Below are positions 9,380 to 18,268 of a stretch of 64,000 bases of DNA, piece after piece. The position numbers and the translations under genes are program-made. The number at the start of each line of letters is the position of its first letter. The stretch's first letter is position 1. This stretch comes from Flavitalea plasmicola. Lineage in GTDB: Bacteria > Bacteroidota > Bacteroidia > Chitinophagales > Chitinophagaceae. The stretch is taken from assembly GCF_030546645.1 (NCBI RefSeq), contig NZ_JAUOTO010000006.1, positions 434,001 to 498,000 of the forward strand. The letters are read 5' to 3'. The notes beneath the pieces were generated by a model. The model saw only the letters and a list, made by a program, of their open reading frames with translations, was not told the origin of the DNA and made no database searches.

Positions 9380-11203
9380 ATGACATCCATCACCAATAAA
9401 ATAGCAGGTGTTCTCCTTATACTGACCACCTTCGCCGCCTGTAAAAAGCCCGATCTTGCCGGCTTCGATTCCACCGGAGAAGGCCTGGTGCCTTTCGCCC
9501 TGCAATCTCCCGCGTCCGGGACTACCGTGGCATTGAATGCCGCCACACCCAATGCAACGATAGAATTTACCTGGACGGCATCCGTCCCCGGATTGAAGAC
9601 GCCCCCCACCTATAAATGGGTGGCCGCTTTAAAGACAGGCCCTTTGGATACGCCCCTCGTGGCTATTCCTTCCAACAACAACGGCTTGGATACCAGGCTT
9701 TCCTTAAGGCACCAGCAATTGGACAGCGCCCTGAAAGCAAAGGGCATCGCGGCAGGGGCACAGACAGCGCTCATATGGAGCGTCCTCGCAGACAATGGTT
9801 CCACCAAACTGATGGCGCAGAATACAAATAACATCACCATCACCCGATTTCAGGACGGCGCCACTCCCTTTGTGCTGTTAGCGCCTTCTTCTACTATCAC
9901 GCCTACGGTGATCAACCCCTCTTCGACGTCCGATAGCCTGCATTTCAACTGGACAAGGTCCATCCCCTCCAATAGCGCTAATACAGTAACCTATAAGGTC
10001 TGGTTCTATAAGGATTCTACGACGACACCACTCTTCGCCATCTCTTCTAATGACAATGGCAAGGACTCGGTCCTTAGCTTTGCCTATGCACGCCTTTCCG
10101 ATTCCCTGTCGGCGCATGGCTTCCCCGACCTCACGAAGACGTCTAACCTCAAATGGACGGTAACGGCCTCCAGCGGAGGTTGGACCCAATGGAGCAGCTA
10201 TACCAACCAATTCTATATTCAAAGAGAAGTAAAACTGTACATCGTCGGCGGTTCCACACCCATCGGCTGGACACCCGCGAACGCCATTCGGATGATCCAG
10301 GATAATAATTTCCCTGGCGTGTTCTTTATCTACGTCAGGCTGATAGCATCTGGCGGCGGCTTTAAATTCCTCTCCGAGAATACGGACTGGAGTACGCCGA
10401 CGCAAAAGATCTATGGCGATGTGGATGGCAGCGGTACGTCGGGCAACCTGATCCAAAGCGGAGGTAGCAACAACATCAGCGTACCGGCCGACGGCATCTA
10501 TCGCGTCGTGGCTGATATCAATCAGAATAAATACTGGCTGCAGACCGGCGCCATCGGCGTCCCGGGGCTGGTGGGAGCCTTCCAGTCCCCATCGCAATGG
10601 GATCCCCCTACGGCGCTGAAGATGGCTTATACGGGACCCAACCAGTTCATCCGCCTGCAGAAAATGTCCGCCGGCGATGAGTTCAAGATCCACGATGGCA
10701 ATCAATGGGATCACAGTGCCCCAGGTGGTTCGAAGTGGTATGATGCCGTGGACGCTTATCCCGGACAGTTGTTCCTGGACGGCGTCACTGGTGACGAAAA
10801 GAATCTCAAGAACACAGTAACCTTCGACAACACCGACGCGGCCGACTCCCTGGTCCGTGTAATCTTCGACGGCAGCGACATTAAAAATTTAAAATATTCG
10901 CTGACAAAAGGAAGGATTTGGGTAATTGGCGATGCCACCGCCGGTGGATGGACCAATAACGCAGGTATGAGCGCAGCCAGCAGACCACCTCTCATTTACC
11001 AGGGCAACGGCGTTTGGAAAGGCACCGTTACCCTCACGGCAGGCAGCATCAAGTTCATCATTCAGCAGGGTAGCTGGGATTTCAGCTACGGTACCAAAAA
11101 TGGAGCGCTCTCCTACCAGAACGCGGATAACATCAGCATTGCAGCTGCAGGCACCTACACCATCACCGTGGATGAATATAATATGACCTATACGGTCCAA
11201 TAA
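9380..11203 (+). CDS. SusE/SusF-like starch-binding outer-membrane lipoprotein
   Basis: The 607-residue lipoprotein has its lipobox at LLILTTFAAC. Two SusE-type N-terminal Ig-like domains lie in tandem: about 40-155 (PFALQSPASGTTVALNA ... FTWTAS) and about 165-285 (PFVLLAPSSTITPTVINPSS ... HFNWTRS). Three or so SusE/F-type starch-binding modules follow. They open at KLYIVGGSTPIGWTPANAIR, VGAFQSPSQWDPPTALKM and RIWVIGDATAGGWTNNAG, and have alternating aromatic residues as in carbohydrate-binding domains. It lies in the operon between the secreted sandwich protein and the amylase. SusE/F-type proteins bind starch at the surface and tune uptake. Confidence 0.88.
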   Translation: MTSITNKIAGVLLILTTFAACKKPDLAGFDSTGEGLVPFALQSPASGTTVALNAATPNATIEFTWTASVPGLKTPPTYKWVAALKTGPLDTPLVAIPSNNNGLDTRLSLRHQQLDSALKAKGIAAGAQTALIWSVLADNGSTKLMAQNTNNITITRFQDGATPFVLLAPSSTITPTVINPSSTSDSLHFNWTRSIPSNSANTVTYKVWFYKDSTTTPLFAISSNDNGKDSVLSFAYARLSDSLSAHGFPDLTKTSNLKWTVTASSGGWTQWSSYTNQFYIQREVKLYIVGGSTPIGWTPANAIRMIQDNNFPGVFFIYVRLIASGGGFKFLSENTDWSTPTQKIYGDVDGSGTSGNLIQSGGSNNISVPADGIYRVVADINQNKYWLQTGAIGVPGLVGAFQSPSQWDPPTALKMAYTGPNQFIRLQKMSAGDEFKIHDGNQWDHSAPGGSKWYDAVDAYPGQLFLDGVTGDEKNLKNTVTFDNTDAADSLVRVIFDGSDIKNLKYSLTKGRIWVIGDATAGGWTNNAGMSAASRPPLIYQGNGVWKGTVTLTAGSIKFIIQQGSWDFSYGTKNGALSYQNADNISIAAAGTYTITVDEYNMTYTVQ

Positions 11204-11213
11204 AAATGCATTC

Positions 11214-14129
11214 ATGAAGTCATTACCCGTATTGCTGCTGCTGGCCCTTTTTACAGGGCCGGCAGCTTTTCCCCAATTGCTGAGTACAGTTCCGGCCTTT
11301 CCGGCAGATACGGGCACCATTACGATCACCGTTGACTGCTCAAAAGGCAACAAGGGCCTGTTCAATTATGCCACTACGGGTGATGTTTACGTTCATACGG
11401 GGGTGATCACCGACCAAAGTACCAGCCAGTCTGACTGGAAATACGTAAAATTCAACCAGAACTTCAATCAGCCGAATCCAGCGCTGGCTGCCACTTATCT
11501 CGGCAACAACAAGTATTCCTTCACTATCCCAGGGATAAGGGCTTACTACGGTGTTCCCGCAGGAGAGAAAATCATCCGCATAGCCATCCTTTTCCGTAAT
11601 GGCAATGGCAGCCTGGTCCAGCGCAATATGGATAATAGCGACATGTATGTGCAGGTGTACGACGACAATCTTGCGGCACGGTTTGCCCTGCCTCCTTTTC
11701 AGCCTAAGTATACGCCTGTGCCGGAAACCCTGGACAAAAAAGTGGGAGATGCGCTGACGGTCAGCTATATTTCGAACAAAGCCGCAACCCTCACCCTCTA
11801 CTTCAACGGACTACAGGTGGCCACGACCGCCGGCGTCGATACGCTGAACTATTCCCTGAACATCACCGCAACGGGCAATCAGCAGGTGATTGCCGTGGCC
11901 AATGATGGCAGCGCTTCCCGCACCGACACGATCAACTTTTTCGTCATAGGCCCGGTGAACGTCGTACCTATCCCGGCAGGATTGAAAGAAGGGATCAATT
12001 ATCCGCCAGGTGATACCACTGCCATTCTTGTGCTATACGCCCCGTATAAGAGCAGGATCATCGTTACGGGCGATTTCAATAACTGGACACTGCAGACGGA
12101 CTACCTGATGAACAGGACGCCGGATAGCAATTTCTACTGGCTGACCATACACGGCCTGACGCCTGGTACCGAATACGCCTACCAATATGTGGTGGACGAC
12201 ACGATCACGGTGGCGGACTACAATGCGGAGAAGATCCTGGACAAGAATGTCGATCCCGGAATTTCCTCCGCCATCTATCCGAATCTGAAAACTTTCCCAT
12301 CCAAGGCTGCAGGTAGCCTCGCAAGCATCCTCCGCACTGCGGCACCAGCGTATACCTGGCAGGTTCCGGATTTTCAGCGTCCGGACAAAAAAGGGCTGGT
12401 AATCTACGAGCTCCTGGTGAGGGACTTTATTGCACCTTCCGGCTGGCAAGCTCTGAGAGACACGCTGGGCTATCTCAAGCGCCTGGGTGTAAACGCCATC
12501 GAAGTGATGCCATTCACCAACTTTGAAGGCGGCAACAGCTGGGGTTATAACCCTAATTTCTATTTCGCCCCGGATAAAGTATATGGCACGGAGGCTGCCC
12601 TGAAGCAATTCATCGATGCCTGCCATCAGCAGGGCATGGCCGTGATCATGGACATGGTATTGAATCATTCTTTCGGGAGTTCGCCCATGGTGCAGCTGTA
12701 TTTCGATAATTCAAAAGGCGTCCCTGCGGCCAATAGCCCCTGGTTCAACCAATATCCTACCCATGCTTTCAATGTGGGCTATCAGTTCAACCATGAGTCG
12801 GCAGCGACAAAAACCTTTACGCAACGCGTGCTCAGCTATTGGATGAATAACTATCACATTGATGGCTACAGGTTTGACCTGGCCAAAGGCTTTACACAGC
12901 GGCGCACCTGCGATGCCACAGGCAACAACTGTGACGTAAACGCCTGGGGCGCCTATGATGCCAGCCGGGTAGCTATCTGGGATACAATCTACAATCAATT
13001 ACAGGCCGTCTCTCCAGGAAGCTATTGTATCCTGGAAATGTTTGCCGACAACAGCGAAGAAAAGGCAGAGGCCGATTATGGCATGATGCTTTGGGGCAAT
13101 ATGAATGACAACTTCAGCCAGGCTGCGATGGGCTATGCCACACCTTCGCCCGGCGGCGGAACCTGGGACCTCAGTGGCGGCGTCTATACCAATCTTGGCT
13201 GGGATCAGCCCGGCCGCATCGTTTACCAGGAAAGCCATGATGAGGAGCGGCTGATGTACAAGAATGAACAGTACGGCAACAGCAACGGCACGTATAATAT
13301 AAAGACAGTTGCCACCGGCCTGCAGCGGAACGCGCTGGCCGCCACATTCTGGGCGCTGCTCCCTGGACCAAAAATGCTGTGGGAGTTTGGCGAGCTGGGG
13401 TATGACTACTCCATCAACACCTGCGGCAATGGCACCGTGAATGCAAGCTGTCGCACGGATGCAAAACCCTCGGCCTGGCCTTACCTGCAGGATACATCGC
13501 GGGTAAAGCTGCGGAATGTCTACGCCGTCATGCTGAAGCTGCGGACTACCTATCCTAAGCTGGCGTTGCCCACGACTTTCAATGCCAGCCTCTCGGGTGC
13601 GGTAAAGACCTTGATAGCCGTCACGGATAGCCTCAGTGTGGCAGCGATCGGAAATTTCGATGTCATCTCTTCCAGTGGAGCGCTGAACTTTCCCGCAGCC
13701 GGTACCTGGTTCAATTATTTCACTGGCGAGCCTTTCAGTGCCACCGGCGCTAACCAGTCTTTTACGCTTTCTCCAGGTGAATATCGGGTCTTCGTCAGTA
13801 AAAACCTGACGGGAACAGTGACGGCAACCAATGATGTCAGGTATTCACGCAATCCTTTCGGAATAAAAATATATCCCAATCCGGTGAGTAATGGCAATGG
13901 AACAATAGAATTCGAGTTGCCTGCATATGGAAAGACATCTCTTTCCGTGCTGAACCTGGCGGGCCAGACCCTGGCAACAGCAGAACTGGGCGCGCAGCCG
14001 GCAGGTAATCATAGCCTCCTTCTGTATCAACTGCCCCTGGGTATCGCCGCCCTGGCAGACGGCTTTTATGTATTGCGGGTTGTCAGTGGGCGCCAGTGCT
14101 CGCAGGCGCCCTTCCTTCGGAGAAAATAG
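11214..14129 (+). CDS. GH13 alpha-amylase with T9SS C-terminal sorting domain
   Basis: This is a secreted starch-degrading enzyme of 971 residues. A signal peptide (LPVLLLLALFTGPAAFPQ) is followed by an N-terminal beta-sandwich (about 20-250), a CBM48-like sandwich (about 265-330, RIIVTGDFNNW), and a GH13 TIM barrel. Barrel motifs are VIMDMVLNHSFG, DGYRFDLAKGF (nucleophile Asp about 555), ILEMFAD (acid/base Glu about 608) and YQESHDEER (Asp about 676). The C-terminal ~80 residues (GIKIYPNPVSNGNGTIEFEL ... DGFYVLRV) form a type A T9SS sorting domain, so export through the gliding/type IX system is predicted. It is the last gene of the operon, 7 bases from a convergent HD-domain gene. Confidence 0.93.
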   Translation: MKSLPVLLLLALFTGPAAFPQLLSTVPAFPADTGTITITVDCSKGNKGLFNYATTGDVYVHTGVITDQSTSQSDWKYVKFNQNFNQPNPALAATYLGNNKYSFTIPGIRAYYGVPAGEKIIRIAILFRNGNGSLVQRNMDNSDMYVQVYDDNLAARFALPPFQPKYTPVPETLDKKVGDALTVSYISNKAATLTLYFNGLQVATTAGVDTLNYSLNITATGNQQVIAVANDGSASRTDTINFFVIGPVNVVPIPAGLKEGINYPPGDTTAILVLYAPYKSRIIVTGDFNNWTLQTDYLMNRTPDSNFYWLTIHGLTPGTEYAYQYVVDDTITVADYNAEKILDKNVDPGISSAIYPNLKTFPSKAAGSLASILRTAAPAYTWQVPDFQRPDKKGLVIYELLVRDFIAPSGWQALRDTLGYLKRLGVNAIEVMPFTNFEGGNSWGYNPNFYFAPDKVYGTEAALKQFIDACHQQGMAVIMDMVLNHSFGSSPMVQLYFDNSKGVPAANSPWFNQYPTHAFNVGYQFNHESAATKTFTQRVLSYWMNNYHIDGYRFDLAKGFTQRRTCDATGNNCDVNAWGAYDASRVAIWDTIYNQLQAVSPGSYCILEMFADNSEEKAEADYGMMLWGNMNDNFSQAAMGYATPSPGGGTWDLSGGVYTNLGWDQPGRIVYQESHDEERLMYKNEQYGNSNGTYNIKTVATGLQRNALAATFWALLPGPKMLWEFGELGYDYSINTCGNGTVNASCRTDAKPSAWPYLQDTSRVKLRNVYAVMLKLRTTYPKLALPTTFNASLSGAVKTLIAVTDSLSVAAIGNFDVISSSGALNFPAAGTWFNYFTGEPFSATGANQSFTLSPGEYRVFVSKNLTGTVTATNDVRYSRNPFGIKIYPNPVSNGNGTIEFELPAYGKTSLSVLNLAGQTLATAELGAQPAGNHSLLLYQLPLGIAALADGFYVLRVVSGRQCSQAPFLRRK

Positions 14130-14136
14130 AACTTCC

Positions 14137-14745
14137 TTAAACCACATCTTTCTGATGATCGATGATGAACTGGATGATCTCCTCCAATGGGGTATCGATA
14201 CGGCCGATGGCGTCATTGATATCATCGCGGCTGACCTGCGCGGCGAAGGATGGGGTCTTCAGCTTCTTTAAAATGCTTTTTACATCCATGCCTTCATAAC
14301 GGGTAGGCCGCATGAGGGTAGCAGCATGGATGAAGCCCGACAGCTCATCGAAGACATAGATCATTTTATCCATCGTGTTATTGGGTTCAACACCGAAATA
14401 ACGCGGCCCATGGGATGCGATGCAATGGATCACTTCCGCATCGACGCCAAGCTCTTCCAGCTTTTCAATGATCATTCGGCAATGTGCTTCCGGGTATTTT
14501 TCCCAATCGGCGTCATGGAGAAGTCCTGCCAGCTCCCATTTACGTGCCGTTAGTTCATCGGCCCCTTCCTTCTCCAACGCCCATGCTTTCATGACGGCGC
14601 TCACCTGCTTCATATGCAGCCGCAGCCGCTCGTTCGGCACCCATTCATTGAGCAGGGCAATGGCTTCTTCCTGGGATAACAGCTTACCTTCGTTAGCCGG
14701 GTCGCCAAAGCTACTGCGGCCCAATGCGAGAATAGTAGAGGACAT
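14137..14745 (-). CDS. HD-domain hydrolase
   Basis: The protein has 202 residues from the ATG at 14745; a longer frame from 14763 only adds MPKRPL. It carries an HD-superfamily metal-binding core: the first histidine in RLHMKQVSAVM, the HD pair in ELAGLLHDADWEKYPEAH, and a later IHCIASHG. Such small HD proteins act as phosphohydrolases on nucleotides or related substrates; the substrate cannot be told from sequence. The gene is convergent with the amylase, with only 7 bases between stop codons and no obvious separate terminator. Confidence 0.85.
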   Translation of the reverse strand: MSSTILALGRSSFGDPANEGKLLSQEEAIALLNEWVPNERLRLHMKQVSAVMKAWALEKEGADELTARKWELAGLLHDADWEKYPEAHCRMIIEKLEELGVDAEVIHCIASHGPRYFGVEPNNTMDKMIYVFDELSGFIHAATLMRPTRYEGMDVKSILKKLKTPSFAAQVSRDDINDAIGRIDTPLEEIIQFIIDHQKDVV

Positions 14746-14815
14746 GAGCGGTCTTTTAGGCAATTTAGTGCAACGGTCCGGACGAAAAAAATGTCAGGAA
14801 AGAAAACCCTTCCCC

Positions 14816-15202
14816 ATGCGGCCTTTCCTTTTTATCTCCGCCTGTCTCGTCATCCTGCTGACCACCTCCTGTGGAAAAAGCTCCCTCCATTCCCCGGTTG
14901 TAGGCAACTGGAAACAAGTGTTTTATCCGTATGGTGCACCTGTAATCCCTACTCCACCTACCATTCAATCCTCCTTCCTTACCCTGCGTAGTGATCGTAC
15001 TTTCGAGAGCAGAATTGGGAATACAGTAATACAGGATGGAACCTACCATGTCGGGCATACATCGAATCCTTCGCAGGATATCCTTTATTTATCCGACGAC
15101 CCTTACGGGTTCCGGATCAGCTTTAGCAAAGACACGTTGAAGCTGGCCTATCTCGGGATTACCACAGGGTTCTTTCTGGATAGAATATATGTGAGGAATT
15201 GA
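14816..15202 (+). CDS. Small lipocalin-like lipoprotein
   Basis: The 128-residue protein begins with a lipoprotein signal (MRPFLFISACLVILLTTSC, Cys 19). The mature part opens VVGNWKQVFYPYG and continues with beta-strand-rich sequence (SFLTLRSDRTFESRIG, DGTYHVG), the pattern of small lipocalin-like barrels common in Bacteroidota. The frame extends upstream to 14420 across the HD gene on the other strand, but the lipoprotein signal fixes the start at 14816. The function is unknown. Confidence 0.75.
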   Translation: MRPFLFISACLVILLTTSCGKSSLHSPVVGNWKQVFYPYGAPVIPTPPTIQSSFLTLRSDRTFESRIGNTVIQDGTYHVGHTSNPSQDILYLSDDPYGFRISFSKDTLKLAYLGITTGFFLDRIYVRN

Positions 15203-15335
15203 GCCCATTACGAGGCTCCGCCTGGATAAACCCGTCAATTACCCATTTTCTGCGGCAGCATTTAAATTTGCCGTCAAAAATTTTATTGTAAACCAATCAC
15301 TTACAGCCACCCCTCTAAAAAAACACCCCTTTTTC

Positions 15336-15368
15336 TTTGGAACATCGCTTCCATTCGTCCTACCTTTG
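15336..15368 (+). promoter_or_regulatory. Bacteroidota-type promoter for the rplM operon
   Basis: A TTTG at 15336-15339 and TACCTTTG at 15361-15368 are separated by 21 bases, matching the TTTG / TAnnTTTG consensus. Transcription would start near 15375. The roughly 85-base leader contains two small perfect stems, AGCGGA/TCCGCT (15382-15399) and TGTCG/CGACA (15421-15436). Confidence 0.75.
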
Positions 15369-15459
15369 CACTCCTTTGAAAAGCGGAAAACCCTCCGCTG
15401 GCAAAAGGTCCATTTAATGTTGTCGGGATAGCGACAGCTTCATGTAAAAAAACAAGACA

Positions 15460-15903
15460 ATGAGCAAATTACATTTCACCACCAAGCATGCGAACGAGGC
15501 TACCGTTAAACGCGACTGGTATATCGTGGACGGTACTAATCAAACCGTAGGACGCGTGTGTTCCAAGATCGCCGCCGTATTACGGGGCAAGAACAAAGCT
15601 TATTACACCCCTCACGTTGATTGCGGAGACTTCATCATCTTCATCAACGCCGACAAGGTGGTCTTCTCCGGCGACAAGCTCGAAGACAAGATCTACATTA
15701 ACTTTTCCGGCTACCCCGGTGGCAAAAAAGAAGAATCTGCCAAGAGCCTTCTGAAACGCCGTCCCGAAGCTGTGATCGAAAGGGCCGTCAAAGGCATGCT
15801 CCCCAAAAACCGCCTGGGTCGCAAGATGTATAAGAAATTATTCGTGTATGCCGGTGCTCAGCATCCGCATACTGCACAGCAACCCAAAACATTAACCTTC
15901 TAA
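15460..15903 (+). CDS. rplM: 50S ribosomal protein L13
   Basis: A 147-residue protein with the L13 signatures [31 protein letters not shown] and the conserved [19 protein letters not shown] block. It is a component of the large subunit and part of the classical rplM-rpsI pair; rpsI starts 12 bases downstream. Length and start are normal. A Bacteroidota promoter and a structured leader precede it, which would suit feedback control. Confidence 0.98.
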   Translation: MSKLHFTTKHANEATVKRDWYIVDGTNQTVGRVCSKIAAVLRGKNKAYYTPHVDCGDFIIFINADKVVFSGDKLEDKIYINFSGYPGGKKEESAKSLLKRRPEAVIERAVKGMLPKNRLGRKMYKKLFVYAGAQHPHTAQQPKTLTF

Positions 15904-15915
15904 TTTTTCAGATAA

Positions 15916-16305
15916 ATGGAAAAGCAAAAAAATGCAGTTGGTCGCCGTAAAGAGGCTGTAACCCGCGTGTTCCTTAGCAAGGGTGAGGGCAAGATCACGA
16001 TCAATGACAAGGACTATAAACAATATTTCTCCCTGGTTTACCTGCAAAATCAGGTAGAGCTTCCCCTGAAGACCGTTGAGCTGACCGATAAATACGACGT
16101 GAAGATCAACGCAGCCGGCGGAGGCATGAAAGGACAAGCAGAAGCCTGCAAGCTGGGTATCGCACGCGCCCTCCTGGAAGTCAACGCTGAGTTTCGCCCG
16201 GCCCTTAAAGCCGCGGGCCTTCTGCGCCGTGACCCAAGGTCTGTGGAGCGTAAGAAACCTGGCCGTAAGAAAGCAAGAAGAAGCTACCAGTTCAGCAAAC
16301 GTTAA
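15916..16305 (+). CDS. rpsI: 30S ribosomal protein S9
   Basis: A 129-residue protein with the S9 signatures VGRRKEAVTRVFL, the conserved GGG(M)KGQAEACKLGIARALL core, and the basic tail KPGRKKARRSYQFSKR that reaches the P-site tRNA. It is co-transcribed with rplM. The following 113 bases hold the heptamer repeat array before rpsB. Confidence 0.98.
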   Translation: MEKQKNAVGRRKEAVTRVFLSKGEGKITINDKDYKQYFSLVYLQNQVELPLKTVELTDKYDVKINAAGGGMKGQAEACKLGIARALLEVNAEFRPALKAAGLLRRDPRSVERKKPGRKKARRSYQFSKR

Positions 16306-16311
16306 CAACAG

Positions 16312-16404
16312 CTTCAAGCTGTCGGCTTCAAGCTACAAGCCGGCGGTTTGGACGACAATATTCATATATAGTTTCGCTTGCAGCTTGTAGCTTGAAGCTT
16401 GCAG
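16312..16404. repeat. Inverted pair of heptamer arrays between rpsI and rpsB
   Basis: Four heptamers of the form CTNCAAG (16312-16339; the second is degenerate, CTGTCGG) face four heptamers CTTGNAG in the opposite sense (16377-16404: CTTGCAG, CTTGTAG, CTTGAAG, CTTGCAG). The 16 bases at 16325-16340 are perfectly complementary to 16383-16398, so the RNA could fold into a long hairpin with a 42-base loop ending 14 bases before the rpsB start codon. Because the units repeat, the pairing can also slip by one unit. It could act as a terminator/attenuator or processing site, or be a spreading intergenic repeat. Confidence 0.8.
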
Positions 16405-16418
16405 CTAAAAAAAATAAA

Positions 16419-17297
16419 ATGGAAAATAACACTTCATTACAACAGCAACTCCTTGAAGCCGGTGTCCACTTCGGTCACCTGCGTAAGAAGTGGAACCCCA
16501 AGATGCTGCCTTACATTTTTGCTGAAAAGAAAGGTATTCACATCATCGATCTCAACAAGACGACAGAAAGCCTTCAGGAAGCTGCCGCAGCCTTGAAGCA
16601 GATCGCCAAGAGCGGTAAGAAGATCATGTTCGTAGGGACGAAGAAGCAGGCCAAAGAGATCGTTACCGAATCTGCAAAAAAAGTCAATATGCCCTTCGTC
16701 ACCGAACGCTGGCTGGGTGGTATGCTGACAAACTTCAATACGGTGCGTAAGAGCGTTAAGAAAATGCAAAGCATCGAGAAAATGCTGAGCGACGGAACTT
16801 TCGACAGCATCACGAAGAAAGAACGCCTCACGCTGGCCCGCGACAAGGATAAGATGGAAAAAGTGTTGGGTGGTATCGCTCAGCTGGGACGTGTTCCGGC
16901 CGCTCTTTTCATCGTCGACATCGGTCACGAGCACATCGCGCTGGCTGAAGCCAAACGCCTGGGTATTTCCACCTTTGGCATGGTTGACACCAACTGCGAT
17001 CCCAATAAAGTGGATTTCGCTATCCCTTCCAATGACGACGCTACCAAATCCATCGCCATCATCGTAGGTTATGTCACCGCCGCCATCGCCGACGGCCTGG
17101 CTGAAAGACAAGCAGCGAAGGAAGAAGATGTAGAAGATGCAGGCAGCGATGAGAATGAAAAGAAAGCAGCCCGCCTCCAGGCCGAAGCAGAGAATGAAGC
17201 TGCCCGCGCCCGTGGCGAAAAAGTGAAAGGAAGCAGCCAGCCTAAACGCAGGATCCCGAATTCCGGGCCCCGTCGCGGCACAGGCGCTCCCCGCTAA
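16419..17297 (+). CDS. rpsB: 30S ribosomal protein S2
   Basis: The protein has 292 residues from the ATG at 16419; the frame opens 27 bases upstream but S2 proteins begin near this methionine. S2 signatures are VHFGHLRKKWNPKMLPYI, FVGTKKQAKEIV, ERWLGGMLTNF and DTNCDPNKVDF. The C-terminal ~55 residues are a charged tail (EEDVEDAGSDENEKKAARLQ then a basic RRIPNSGPRRG end), longer than in E. coli but common in Bacteroidota. It is followed by tsf 39 bases downstream. Confidence 0.97.
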   Translation: MENNTSLQQQLLEAGVHFGHLRKKWNPKMLPYIFAEKKGIHIIDLNKTTESLQEAAAALKQIAKSGKKIMFVGTKKQAKEIVTESAKKVNMPFVTERWLGGMLTNFNTVRKSVKKMQSIEKMLSDGTFDSITKKERLTLARDKDKMEKVLGGIAQLGRVPAALFIVDIGHEHIALAEAKRLGISTFGMVDTNCDPNKVDFAIPSNDDATKSIAIIVGYVTAAIADGLAERQAAKEEDVEDAGSDENEKKAARLQAEAENEAARARGEKVKGSSQPKRRIPNSGPRRGTGAPR

Positions 17298-17336
17298 GCT
17301 GGAAAATCATATTATCAATATATCAAATCATACAAC

Positions 17337-18185
17337 ATGTCTACTGCAACTATAACAGCAGCCGATATCAATAAGCTGCGCCAGACAACGGGCGCCGGCA
17401 TGATGGATTGCCGTAAGGCGCTGGTGGAAAGCGATGGCGATTTCGAAAAAGCCATCGATTACCTGCGCAAAAAAGGACAGAAGGTTGCCGCCCTGCGCAG
17501 TGACCGCGAAGCGAAAGAAGGCGTTATCATCGCTACTACTACTCCTGACAACAAGACAGGCTTCATCGTTACCCTCGCCTGCGAAACAGACTTCGTAGCG
17601 AAGAACGCTGATTTCATTGCTTTCGCACAAAGCATTGTAGCCGTCGCCCTTAAGAATAACGTAAAAAGCCTGGATGAGCTGCTCGCCGCCCAGCTGGATG
17701 GAGCCGCTGTCGCCGATAAGATTAACGACCAGGTCGCTAAGATCGGTGAGAAAGTTCAGCTCACCCGTTTTGAAAGAGTGGATGCTGACGGAGTAGCCGC
17801 CTATATCCACGGTTCATACCGCATGGGCGTGCTGGTAGGCCTTACAAAAGATACACCCGCCGTCCTCGAAGCCGGTAGGGATCTCGCTATGCAGATCGCA
17901 GCAATGAACCCCGTCGCAGTCGATCCGGACAGCGTTCCCGCCGAAGTCGTATCAAGGGAAAAAGCCATCGTTACCGAGCAGATCAAGAATGATCCTAAAA
18001 TGGCTGGCAAGCCCGACGAAATGATCGAGAAGATCGCCGTTGGCAAGCTGAACGCTTTCTTCAAAGAAAATACCCTTACCGCACAGCCTTTCGTAAAGGA
18101 TGCAGGAAAGACGGTTGGAGATTATCTGAAGAGCGTTGATGCTGGCGTTAAGGTGACCCAGTTTAAGAGAGTACAGCTCGGTTAA
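17337..18185 (+). CDS. tsf: Translation elongation factor Ts
   Basis: This is the guanine-nucleotide exchange factor for EF-Tu. The 282 residues contain the N-terminal UBA-like domain (ITAADINKLRQTTGAGMMDC, then KALVESDGDFEKAIDYLRKK), the core with CETDFVAKNADF, and the second subdomain (HGSYRMGVLV, AMQIAAMNPVAV). The length is typical. It forms the rpsB-tsf pair and is followed by a hairpin terminator. Confidence 0.98.
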   Translation: MSTATITAADINKLRQTTGAGMMDCRKALVESDGDFEKAIDYLRKKGQKVAALRSDREAKEGVIIATTTPDNKTGFIVTLACETDFVAKNADFIAFAQSIVAVALKNNVKSLDELLAAQLDGAAVADKINDQVAKIGEKVQLTRFERVDADGVAAYIHGSYRMGVLVGLTKDTPAVLEAGRDLAMQIAAMNPVAVDPDSVPAEVVSREKAIVTEQIKNDPKMAGKPDEMIEKIAVGKLNAFFKENTLTAQPFVKDAGKTVGDYLKSVDAGVKVTQFKRVQLG

Positions 18186-18211
18186 GCCCCGATAAATAAG
18201 TATAGAATTAG

Positions 18212-18232
18212 AGGGAGCGTAAGCTCCCTTTA
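18212..18232 (+). terminator. Hairpin terminator after tsf
   Basis: AGGGAGC (18212-18218), loop GTAA, GCTCCCT (18223-18229), followed by a T-rich stretch. It lies 27 bases after the tsf stop. Confidence 0.75.
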
Positions 18233-18235
18233 ATT

Positions 18236-18243
18236 TATATTTG
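18236..18243 (+). promoter_or_regulatory. -7 element of the pyrH promoter
   Basis: TATATTTG exactly matches TAnnTTTG, just after the tsf terminator and 25 bases before the pyrH ATG. No clear TTTG is seen at the expected -33 position, so the promoter may need help or be weak. Confidence 0.5.
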
Positions 18244-18268
18244 CGCAATTAATTAAGAATAATCCGAC

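Noticed and set aside
14420-14815. N-terminal extension of the small lipoprotein frame
   Set aside because: It is antisense to the HD-domain gene, and the lipoprotein signal at 14816 marks the true start.
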